Source: an uncultured Allobaculum sp.
GTDB lineage: Bacteria > Bacillota_I > Bacilli_A > Erysipelotrichales > Erysipelotrichaceae
Assembly: GCA_948467695.1 (NCBI GenBank)
Contig: CAOKFJ010000088.1
Coordinates: forward strand, 1-7,103
Direction of reading: 5' to 3'
Length of the DNA: 7,103 bases
The notes under the pieces were generated by a model, which did no database searches, was not told the origin of the DNA, and saw only the letters and a program-made list of their open reading frames with translations. Shown piece after piece: positions 1 to 5,335 of this stretch. The position numbers and the translations under genes were made by a program. Positions within the stretch are counted from its first letter, which is position 1; each line of letters begins with the position of its first letter.

Positions 1-274
1 CGAATATTTGCTCGGTACAATTCTTAACGCTTATAAAGAATTCGAATCACGTGTAAAACTGTCGCATGATCGTTCTCTCTCAAAGCCCGAACGCATACTG
101 GAAATCTTAAAAACCACACTGGATCCAATCTCAAAAAGAGAACTGCTCACCAGACTTCCTGATGTCAGCACAACTACTGTTGAACGGACGCTTGCTTCTC
201 TTCTTCAGAGTGGTGAACTCGTTAAAGTGGGCAAAGGAAGAGGGACTAAGTACGTATTAAACCGAAACGAGTAA
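1..274 (+). CDS. C-terminal fragment of a probable Fic-family protein with winged-helix tail (5' partial)
   Basis: The reading frame is already open at the left edge (codons from base 2), so this is the 3' end of a longer gene; the TTG at 8 is not its start. The first visible residues, EYLLGTILNAYKEFESRV, resemble the helix that follows the catalytic core in many Fic (AMP-transferase) proteins. Residues about 27-90 form a winged helix-turn-helix: a helix with PERILEILKT, then SKRELLTRLPDVSTTTVERTLASLL as the HTH, and a wing with GELVKVGKGRGTKYVLN. Fic enzymes transfer AMP or another nucleotide moiety to hydroxyl side chains of target proteins, and their wHTH tail is thought to bind DNA or partners. 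The catalytic HPFxxGNGR loop would lie upstream of the window, so activity cannot be judged. The gene ends with TAA at 272-274. Any other protein carrying a C-terminal wHTH remains possible. The wHTH is clear; the Fic assignment rests on family memory. Confidence 0.68.
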   Translation, partial: EYLLGTILNAYKEFESRVKLSHDRSLSKPERILEILKTTLDPISKRELLTRLPDVSTTTVERTLASLLQSGELVKVGKGRGTKYVLNRNE

Positions 275-317
275 GCACCTTGGTATTCCAATCATCAACT
301 CATTTCAGTCACTTATT

Positions 318-384
318 TGCCTCATTTATACTTTATCTGCCTCATTTGCAGGTGAAATGAGGCAGATAAAGTATAAATGAGGCA
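318..384. repeat. Perfect 30-bp inverted repeat made of four TGCCTCATTT boxes
   Basis: The left arm 318-347 and right arm 355-384 are exact reverse complements, separated by 7 bases (GCAGGTG). Each arm is itself a direct repeat: TGCCTCATTT at 318-327 and 338-347, separated by ATACTTTATC, with the mirror copies AAATGAGGCA at 355-364 and 375-384. Within an arm the boxes start 20 bp apart, about two helical turns. No T-run follows either arm, so it is not a standard terminator, and no target-site duplication is visible at its ends. It begins 43 bp after the stop of the winged-helix (Fic-like) gene. It could be a multi-site operator, a long RNA hairpin at the mRNA 3' end, or a small palindromic repeat element. 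Confidence 0.9.
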
Positions 385-431
385 GTAAACAGGATAATCT
401 CCCTCTTTATCCACCAAAAACTCATTCACAC

Positions 432-497
432 AAAAAAATCCGAACAAGCTCTCTGGCTTTGCATGCGCATTGTCCACAGAGAGCATGTCCGGATTTT
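432..497. terminator. Bidirectional rho-independent terminator between the Fic-like gene and ddh
   Basis: The arms 432-455 and 474-497 pair as AAAATCCG/CGGATTTT plus AGCTCTCTGG against CCACAGAGAGC, with small mismatches and a loop of about 18 bases. Read on the minus strand (end of ddh, 67 bases after its stop) the stem runs into seven U; read on the plus strand it runs into UUUUAUU. It lies between converging genes, so it probably serves both. Confidence 0.85.
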
Positions 498-563
498 ATT
501 CGTTATACGGTCGGATAAGAGGTATGTGTTTCTGAATTGAATTTTGCTGCACCAGTTGAAGAC

Positions 564-1538
564 TTACAGAAGATGTGCGCGAAGTTCTTCAGGAGATTTT
601 TCGGAAAGATAGCTTGCCGGAATATCGAAAATTGTTTTCGCGCCAGTCAGCCCTTCCTTATTCATGCGGGCAACGGCGCGTGCGACTGCAGTCAGTACAG
701 AAGCCGTGAATTCAGGATTGGAATCCAGTTTGAGGGAGAATTCGATCAGGTGGTTTTTATCGCCTGTTTTACCGCTTCGAAGAACAAATCCTCCGTGCGG
801 CAGTCCGCTGTGACTGGCAGCCATTTCTTCTTCGGTGATGAATGTTACCGTTGTGTCGTATTCATCGAAGTAGTTGGGCATGGTCTTGATCTCATTTTCA
901 ATTCGTTCAAGATCTGCGCCTTCTTCAGCCACCACGAAGCATTCGCGGGTGTGTTTCTGGCGGGTGCTCAGTTCAGGACGTTCGTTGTTTCGAACGGCAT
1001 CCATTGCGGCCTGGGAAGGTACAGTGTACTGTTTCGCGTCTTTCACGCCTTCAATGCGGCGAACGGCATCGGAGTGTCCCTGAGATACGCCTTTGCCCCA
1101 GAACGTATATGTCTCTCCATCAGGCAGGATGCTTCCTGCAAGCACACGGATGAGAGAAAAGAGACCCGGATCCCAGCCGATCGAGATGGCTGCGGTTGTT
1201 CCGGCTTTTTTTGCGGCAGCATCGACAGCCGCGAAATGTTCGGGAATACGCGCATGGGTATCAAATGAATCCACCACGTTAAACAATGCGGCAAGAGCGG
1301 GGGTCTGTTCAGGAAGATCGGTTGCGCTTCCTCCGCACAGAATCATGACATCAATTTCGTCTTTGAATTTCTCTGCGTCGTCCAGAGAATAAACAGGAAC
1401 CTGGGAAACGGGGTGAACCGATTCCGGATTTCGTCTGGTGAAGATTCCGGTCAGGGTCATATCGTTTGCGGCGCATACTGCTTTTTCTGCGCCTTTGCCC
1501 AGATTTCCATAACCGGCAATTCCAACTTTAATGGTCAT
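564..1538 (-). CDS. ddh: meso-diaminopimelate D-dehydrogenase
   Basis: A 324-residue protein, close to the roughly 320 residues of Corynebacterium glutamicum Ddh, which it resembles along its whole length as I recall that sequence. It catalyses NADPH-dependent reductive amination of L-2-amino-6-oxopimelate (tetrahydrodipicolinate) to meso-diaminopimelate, the one-step branch of lysine and peptidoglycan precursor synthesis in the cytoplasm. Visible motifs: Rossmann GYGNLG at 9-14; FTRR at 33-36, where the arginines suit the NADP 2'-phosphate; CGGSATD at 68-74; GWDPG at 121-125; FWGKGVSQGHSDAVRR at 146-161; TMPNYF at 219-224; LPHGG at 246-250. I chose ATG 1536-1538 because the Rossmann strand begins there and AAGGAA (complement of 1545-1550) lies 6 bases upstream. 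The frame stays open for 26 more codons, but these are not family-like and cover the promoter. Stop TAA at 564-566. It is monocistronic, bounded by terminators at 432-497 and 1730-1770. Confidence 0.95.
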   Translation of the reverse strand: MTIKVGIAGYGNLGKGAEKAVCAANDMTLTGIFTRRNPESVHPVSQVPVYSLDDAEKFKDEIDVMILCGGSATDLPEQTPALAALFNVVDSFDTHARIPEHFAAVDAAAKKAGTTAAISIGWDPGLFSLIRVLAGSILPDGETYTFWGKGVSQGHSDAVRRIEGVKDAKQYTVPSQAAMDAVRNNERPELSTRQKHTRECFVVAEEGADLERIENEIKTMPNYFDEYDTTVTFITEEEMAASHSGLPHGGFVLRSGKTGDKNHLIEFSLKLDSNPEFTASVLTAVARAVARMNKEGLTGAKTIFDIPASYLSEKSPEELRAHLL

Positions 1539-1575
1539 AGGTAGTTCCTTTCTGTTTGATTTTTTCAGCGGTTCA

Positions 1576-1603
1576 ATTCTATCATGCGCAAAAGCTGTTG
1601 AAA
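1576..1603 (-). promoter_or_regulatory. Candidate sigma-A promoter of ddh
   Basis: On the minus strand, TAGAAT (complement of 1576-1581) matches the -10 consensus at five of six bases. TTTCAA (complement of 1598-1603) lies 16 bp upstream as a poor -35. The predicted start of transcription, near 1568, would leave a leader of about 30 bases, too short for a lysine riboswitch. Confidence 0.5.
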
Positions 1604-1614
1604 GTTGTTTCAAC
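1597..1614. promoter_or_regulatory. Inverted repeat GTTGAAA-N4-TTTCAAC over the ddh -35 region
   Basis: GTTGAAA (1597-1603) and TTTCAAC (1608-1614) are perfect reverse complements separated by GTTG. The repeat covers the proposed -35 of ddh, where a bound repressor would block RNA polymerase. No regulator is encoded next to it, so operator function is inference. Confidence 0.45.
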
Positions 1615-1729
1615 AATAATAATGAAATAAGTTTCAGAAAGCGGTATCATTCAGGTTCTTCACGAATAGAACGACGCAAATTTCAGTCTTTTCCTCCATT
1701 CTTCTTTTCCCGCCGCGCTCAGAAAAAAG
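1615..1729. other. Remaining ddh upstream region, no gene seen
   Basis: This is the left part of the 344-base gap between ddh and the secreted-protein gene. It is AT-rich and holds one short imperfect inverted repeat, GTTCT-N8-AGAAC at 1655-1672. I see no coding potential or RNA gene. The rest of the gap is the terminator at 1730-1770 and a featureless 3' untranslated stretch at 1771-1882. Confidence 0.5.
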
Positions 1730-1770
1730 AAAACGAAGGAAATGAGTTTATTCTTCATGTCCTTCGTTTT
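1721..1770 (-). terminator. Rho-independent terminator after the secreted-protein gene
   Basis: AAAACGAAGGA (1730-1740) and TCCTTCGTTTT (1760-1770) are perfect 11-base arms around a 19-base loop. On the minus strand the stem runs into UUUUCUUUUUU (from 1733 down to 1723), which fits termination of the gene at 1883-2545, whose stop lies 113 bases upstream. It insulates ddh from that gene. The T-run on the plus side is poorer. Confidence 0.8.
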
Positions 1771-1882
1771 GTTCTTCGTTCATCGCTTCTATGCGCGGCT
1801 GAAAACCATCAATTTCGTATGTTTATTCAGTCCTATGTACTTGGCTTACATTTGCATTTAGCCTGACGATCTTATCCTGTTT

Positions 1883-2545
1883 TCATTCACCGATCTTCTG
1901 CGAAGCTTCAAGCAGAAGTTTCTGAATGCGCGCGCTCGTTTCGAAATAGCATTCGTATTCCTGCGCGCTCCAGTCGGAACTGTCGTTTTCAAGCGCATTG
2001 AATTCGTCTTCCATCGACACGAGATTCTCTGTCCACTCTGCCATTTCCATGATCAGATCGAGATCGTTCGGATTCTGGGAAAGCCGAACCATAAAATCTG
2101 CGTAATCCTGAAAATACTTCTCATATTCATCCATCGCGCGCTGAAATTCCGGACGAATGCCTGAATGAGAATCGGGCTCTCGATCAGATGAGCTGTCTGG
2201 AGAAGATACCGCTTCGCTGCTGCGGATTTCTCTGGATGTCTTCTCATTCATGTTTCGATCTGTATTTGTCTTTGAGATGTTGTCCATGTCCGATTCATCT
2301 GCATCTTTTTGGTCAGAGCTGTTTTCTTCTTGCGATGCGCTATCTGGACGTTCAGGCATCGTAGGCTTTTTGGAAGTTGAATCTTTCTCGTCCTCTTCGT
2401 CTTCGCTTTCATACCGCTGCGCGACGATTCGATTCGAATCATCTGCATAGGCACGGTTTTGTCCTGCCATTTTCGCTCCGGTCCACAGCACTAGTCCAGT
2501 TGCCAGAGCAAGCACGATTTTTTTGGCTTTCGATTTCTTCTTCAT
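1883..2545 (-). CDS. Secreted protein with acidic low-complexity linker and C-terminal helical domain, function unknown
   Basis: 220 residues. Residues 1-34 are a classical signal peptide: n-region KKKSKAKK, hydrophobic core IVLALATGLVLW at 10-21, and an AYA|DD signal-peptidase-I site at 34/35. There is no lipobox cysteine, LPxTG motif or later membrane segment, so the mature protein is probably released or loosely wall-bound. Residues 45-128 are a disordered linker rich in Ser, Asp, Glu and Lys. Residues 129-220 look like a helical bundle (IRPEFQRAMDEYEKYFQDYADFM, then NPNDLDLIMEMAEW). This end resembles small secreted or lipoprotein families of Bacillota annotated as DUF6591, a tentative match from memory. 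The only cysteine in the mature protein is C199. Start ATG is supported by AGAGGA (complement of 2552-2557) 6 bases upstream. It follows the HTH gene by 138 bp with no terminator between, so co-transcription is possible. A terminator lies downstream at 1730-1770. Confidence 0.85.
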   Translation of the reverse strand: MKKKSKAKKIVLALATGLVLWTGAKMAGQNRAYADDSNRIVAQRYESEDEEDEKDSTSKKPTMPERPDSASQEENSSDQKDADESDMDNISKTNTDRNMNEKTSREIRSSEAVSSPDSSSDREPDSHSGIRPEFQRAMDEYEKYFQDYADFMVRLSQNPNDLDLIMEMAEWTENLVSMEDEFNALENDSSDWSAQEYECYFETSARIQKLLLEASQKIGE

Positions 2546-2633
2546 GTGTTTTCCTCTGCTTGTTTTTTGGCACCGAATGCCTCGCTATGCAGTTTGCTGC
2601 GTTGTTTCTGCATATCTTCCAGCCAGTAATGAA

Positions 2634-2651
2634 TCAGGCAGCCTTGCCTGA
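2634..2651. repeat. 7-bp inverted repeat TCAGGCA-GCCT-TGCCTGA between HTH and secreted-protein genes
   Basis: Perfect 7-base arms (2634-2640 and 2645-2651) with a 4-base spacer. No T-run follows on the minus strand, so it is not a normal terminator. It could be an operator for the secreted-protein gene or an mRNA processing hairpin. I found no convincing promoter in the 138-bp gap. Confidence 0.5.
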
Positions 2652-2683
2652 ACAGACGCCGCCTTGCAGAACTATGCCATTGA

Positions 2684-3178
2684 TCACTTTTCAGTCTGAT
2701 CGCGCTGATACAGACTCAGTTCCATTCGGCATTTGGCAAGGTCGCTTAGAATGGCAATGCTTTGATCGATTGCATCAGCATGCAGATGCATACCGGTTTT
2801 ATTCAGGTTTAGAGCAGCCTGTATGAGGTCAGGCTGAATTTGCTCCAATGCGCTGGTCAAAGCGACAATTTCCAGAACGACTTCACTGATTGGGCGTTTT
2901 TGCGCCAGCGGAATATACTTTCTTCCAATCGCGCACTGACTGGAGCAATGTCTGTTGACGAGCAGTTCGTCCTGATATGCCTTTTCCATTGCCAGCACTT
3001 CAGCCGGATGGATCTGCGCTTTGTCCGCTTCGATCTTCTCGATGCGGTTTTCCGAGAGAAAGCCGAGTTTTTCCGATGCTTCACGTCGTGTGAAGCCGGC
3101 GTTTTCCCTGGCGATCTGGTAGATGTTTTTCTCTGTTTTTAAAGATTTTCGTCCCATATTTGCAACGCTCCCGATCAC
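2684..3178 (-). CDS. Small helix-turn-helix regulator with Cys-x3-Cys motif
   Basis: 164 residues from GTG. Residues about 17-70 are a Cro/C1 (XRE)-like HTH: NIYQIARENAGFTRREASEKLG, then SENRIEKIEADKAQIHPAEVLAMEKAY. A short HCSSQCAIG segment follows (C78 and C82), then a helical C-terminal half (96-158) that may dimerise. The pattern of HTH followed by C-S-x-x-C-x-I-G and a coiled tail is one I associate with an uncharacterised Bacillota HTH family, usually single small genes; its targets are unknown to me. Start choice: GTG 3178 has a perfect AGGAGG (complement of 3186-3191) 7 bases upstream. The in-frame ATG at 3157 (protein starting MGRKSLKT) looks more like family N-termini but has only GGGAG 10 bases upstream. 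The GTG lies in a hairpin (3168-3183). The secreted-protein gene follows on the same strand. Confidence 0.82.
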   Translation of the reverse strand: MIGSVANMGRKSLKTEKNIYQIARENAGFTRREASEKLGFLSENRIEKIEADKAQIHPAEVLAMEKAYQDELLVNRHCSSQCAIGRKYIPLAQKRPISEVVLEIVALTSALEQIQPDLIQAALNLNKTGMHLHADAIDQSIAILSDLAKCRMELSLYQRDQTEK

Positions 3179-3183
3179 GGGAG
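3168..3183 (-). promoter_or_regulatory. Hairpin spanning the GTG start of the HTH gene
   Basis: On the minus strand CTCCCG-TGAT-CGGGAG forms a 6-bp GC-rich stem with a 4-base loop. The GTG codon (3176-3178) starts on the last base of the 5' arm and runs into the loop. The AGGAGG site sits immediately upstream, outside the stem. Confidence 0.5.
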
Positions 3184-3427
3184 TTCCTCCTCATAACAGG
3201 GGCAGAATTTTTTGCGAGGTATTCGGTCTTTTCATCCACCTTACCAGCACGTTTTATGGCAGAAAACGTCTTTAACGGCGAATAATCGTCTCTATTTCTG
3301 TCTTTATGGCGTCTGCAGATTTCGCTAACACGTTCTGACTAATTCAGGCAAAGAGCGATTGGACGAGAAACGCTTTTCTTGTGAATACAAATCGCTTTCC
3401 ATAAACACGAGGCTTCATGAATGACGC
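3184..3427. other. Repeat-rich leader/promoter region of the HTH gene, no gene seen
   Basis: No coding frame is supported in this 244-base part of the 335-base gap. It holds an inverted repeat ACGTTTT-N7-AAAACGT (3249-3269), three GTCTYTA heptamers on the plus strand (3268-3274, 3288-3294, 3300-3306), and TTTATGGC twice exactly 50 bp apart (3253-3260, 3303-3310). It also has a nested pair of inverted repeats: AGCGATT 3354-3360 with AATCGCT 3390-3396, enclosing AGAAA 3366-3370 with TTTCT 3375-3379. The HTH promoter must lie here on the minus strand, but no -35/-10 pair is convincing. Confidence 0.5.
3186..3191 (-). promoter_or_regulatory. AGGAGG ribosome binding site deciding the HTH start
   Basis: A full-consensus Shine-Dalgarno on the minus strand, 7 bases before GTG 3178. 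Its distance to the alternative ATG at 3157 is about 28 bases, reduced to about 12 if the intervening hairpin is folded. Confidence 0.75.
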
Positions 3428-3479
3428 AAAAAAGTCCATCGTTTCCCAATGCGTTTGTTGGGAAACAATGGACTTTTTT
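3428..3479 (-). terminator. Strong rho-independent terminator of the DUF1846 gene
   Basis: The arms 3428-3449 and 3458-3479 pair over about 21 bp with one mismatch (AAAAAAGTCCAT, then GTTTCCCAA, against the complement), with an 8-base loop TGCGTTTG. The stem has A/T runs at both bases, so it could stop transcription in either direction. It lies 35 bases after the stop of the gene ending at 3514. Confidence 0.92.
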
Positions 3480-3513
3480 GTATGTACAAGCATACAGATG
3501 CTTTCAGTGCGGA

Positions 3514-4974
3514 TTAGTGCTTTTCAGGTTCGTAAGTGACCTGAATGCCAAGCGAGTTATATGTATTGAGGTCGGTTTCGGCGAGATCGCATGTCAGATG
3601 AGCCTGAACACCGCGCAGCTTGGGAAGCTGTTCGAGCGCCTTGGCTGCTTCGGGGTTGGTTCTTGCGGAAAGCGCAAGGGCAATCAGTGTCTCGTATGTA
3701 TGAAGGCGGGGGTTGATCGATCCCATATAGCCTGTTTTCAGGTTCTGAATCGGTGTGAACGCTTCGGGCTGAATGAGCAGATGCGGATCGTCGATACCGG
3801 CAAGTTTTTTAATTGCGTTCATGACCAGACCGGCACTCGGTCCCATAAAGTCATTGTTTGCGGAGCAGATAATTGTTCCGTCATTGAGCTCCATAGCACC
3901 GCAGAACACTTTACGGACTGCTTCTCTTTCACGAGCGGCTTTTACGCAGCGGCGGCTTTCCGGAGAGATGCCGCACTGTTCGAGGAGCATTTCCTGTTTG
4001 GTCAGTTCTTCTTTTGTGCACTCGTCCTTGAGCACGCGGTTGCGGCTGGCAAAATAGCGGCGGATGATTTCCTGACCAGCTGCTTCGCGAACAGCTTCGT
4101 CATCTTCAATGCAGAAGCCTGCCATGTTGACGCCCATATCGGTAGGCGATTTATACGGGCATTCGCCGTTGATTTCCTCAAAGATTTTCTTGAGTACCGG
4201 GAAGATTTCGATATCGCGGTTGTAGTTGATCGCAATTTTTCCATACGCATCCAGATGGAACGGATCGATCATGTTGGAATCATCCAGGTCAGCTGTTGCG
4301 GCTTCATAGGCAAGATTGACCGGATGGTTAAGCGGCAGAGACCAAACCGGGAATGTTTCAAATTTGGCGTAGCCGGCTTTGATTCCGCGAAGATTTTCAT
4401 GGTAGAGCTGGGAAAGGCATGTCGCCATTTTTCCGCTTCCAGGTCCGGGTGCGGTCACAACAACAAGTTCGCGCTGGGTTTCGATATAGTCGTTCTTTCC
4501 GAAACCATCTTTGGAAATAATTTTCTTCGTATCTGTGGGATAGCCCTCGATACTGTAATGATAGTAAACATTAATATTTTTGCGGTGCAGCTGGCGTTTG
4601 AGCTTCTGCGCGCTTTTCTGTCCCGAATACTGGGTGATGACGACGGAACTTACAAACAGTCCGTGATTCTGAAATTCGCCGATCAGACGCAGAACATCTT
4701 CATCATAGGGAATCTGAAGATCTTCGCGCATCTTGGCGGCTTCAATGTCTTTTGCGGAAATCGCAATGACAATTTCCGCTTTGTCTTTCAATTCAAGAAG
4801 CATCTGAAGCTTGGAATCCGGCTGAAATCCCGGCAGTACGCGCGAAGCATGGAAGTCGTCAAAAAGTTTTCCGCCAAATTCGAGGTACAGTTTTCCTCCA
4901 AACTGCTCGATGCGCTGGCGGATATGGTCCGACTGCATTTTCAAATATTTATTGTTATCAAAACCCTGTTTCAT
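3514..4974 (-). CDS. DUF1846 / UPF0371 family protein, function unknown
   Basis: 486 residues, close to the roughly 490-500 of this family. Recognised by its conserved stretches: MKQGFDNNKYLKMQSDHIRQ at the start, KLYLEFGGKLFDDFHASRVLPGF at 28-50, LVVVTAPGPGSGKMATCLSQ at 170-189, PVWSLPLNHPVNLAYEAATADL at 209-230, and LLIQPEAFTPIQNLK at 399-413. GPGSGK (177-182) resembles a nucleotide-binding P-loop and suggests ATP or GTP binding, but the reaction is unknown to me; the family occurs in Bacillota and Actinomycetota. There is no signal peptide or membrane segment, so it is cytoplasmic. ATG 4972-4974 is chosen because family similarity begins there and GGGAGGA (complement of 4981-4987) lies 6 bases upstream. 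The frame is open for 52 further codons that look non-coding and cover the promoter. Stop TAG at 3514-3516 precedes a strong terminator. It is monocistronic and divergent from recQ. Confidence 0.93.
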   Translation of the reverse strand: MKQGFDNNKYLKMQSDHIRQRIEQFGGKLYLEFGGKLFDDFHASRVLPGFQPDSKLQMLLELKDKAEIVIAISAKDIEAAKMREDLQIPYDEDVLRLIGEFQNHGLFVSSVVITQYSGQKSAQKLKRQLHRKNINVYYHYSIEGYPTDTKKIISKDGFGKNDYIETQRELVVVTAPGPGSGKMATCLSQLYHENLRGIKAGYAKFETFPVWSLPLNHPVNLAYEAATADLDDSNMIDPFHLDAYGKIAINYNRDIEIFPVLKKIFEEINGECPYKSPTDMGVNMAGFCIEDDEAVREAAGQEIIRRYFASRNRVLKDECTKEELTKQEMLLEQCGISPESRRCVKAAREREAVRKVFCGAMELNDGTIICSANNDFMGPSAGLVMNAIKKLAGIDDPHLLIQPEAFTPIQNLKTGYMGSINPRLHTYETLIALALSARTNPEAAKALEQLPKLRGVQAHLTCDLAETDLNTYNSLGIQVTYEPEKH

Positions 4975-5000
4975 GGTGTCTCCTCCCCGTTTCTTGTTCG

Positions 5001-5027
5001 ATTGTATCACAAGAAATCTTGCGTAAA
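5001..5027 (-). promoter_or_regulatory. Extended -10 promoter of the DUF1846 gene
   Basis: On the minus strand TGATACAAT (complement of 5001-5009) is an extended -10 (TG-N-TACAAT). TTTACG (complement of 5022-5027) lies 15 bp upstream as a weak -35. Transcription would start near 4994, about 20 bases before the ATG. Confidence 0.6.
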
Positions 5028-5335
5028 TGCTGTGAATCCCGCGATGATGCGCCATGAAAAAACACACAAAACGGCCCTGATTTTTCGAGACTCTGACGTA
5101 TCGTTTCAGAGTACGGGTATCAGGATACATTCACTATCTTTTCAGGAAGATTCTTTTTCGTGAACCCGCCTGCACGCTTTACCATGCCATGTGATCGAAC
5201 AAAATATTTTCATGCATGAAATGCATTATTTTCAAACAGCTGCGATGCGCACGCAAAGAAACCGCTATATTATCCGCGCAAACAAGCCTGCAAGCTTGAA
5301 TAAGCTGTATCCCTCGCTCACAATAGTAAAGATCT
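5028..5335. other. Divergent spacer between DUF1846 gene and recQ, no gene seen
   Basis: No supported coding frame or RNA gene. Contents: an inverted repeat ACTCTGA-N9-TCAGAGT (5090-5096 and 5106-5112) without a T-run; a 14-bp perfect palindrome TTTCATGCATGAAA (5208-5221), with a second ATGCAT at 5221-5226; and a CAAGCTTG palindrome at 5291-5298. A possible recQ promoter, TTGAAT (5296-5301) with 17 bp to CACAAT (5319-5324), would place the transcript start only about 5 bases before the recQ ATG. Confidence 0.45.

Noticed and set aside
1..274. Doc-type toxin of a Phd-Doc toxin-antitoxin pair
   Set aside because: Doc proteins are short and lack a C-terminal winged helix. No antitoxin gene is visible downstream, and the upstream side is outside the window.
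318..384. CRISPR array or transposon end
   Set aside because: The boxes are inverted, with a constant 10-base spacer inside each arm rather than variable spacers. No transposase or target duplication is seen.
537..1268. 243-codon plus-strand open frame opposite ddh
   Set aside because: It overlaps a clear ddh gene along almost its whole length; the translation is Cys/Phe-rich with no family resemblance.
1539..1729. Lysine riboswitch before ddh
   Set aside because: The likely promoter leaves only about 30 bases of leader, and no multi-helix conserved core or antiterminator hairpin is visible.
1531..1866. 111-codon plus-strand open frame over the ddh promoter and the terminator at 1730-1770
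   Set aside because: It covers two regulatory elements of minus-strand genes, lacks a ribosome binding site and reads as low-complexity Phe/Ser/Arg.
3421..5163. 580-codon plus-strand open frame opposite the DUF1846 gene
   Set aside because: It is a mirror of the minus-strand gene, extends through that gene's promoter and terminator, starts inside the terminator, and its translation is low-quality (Phe/Cys-rich) with no recognisable domain.
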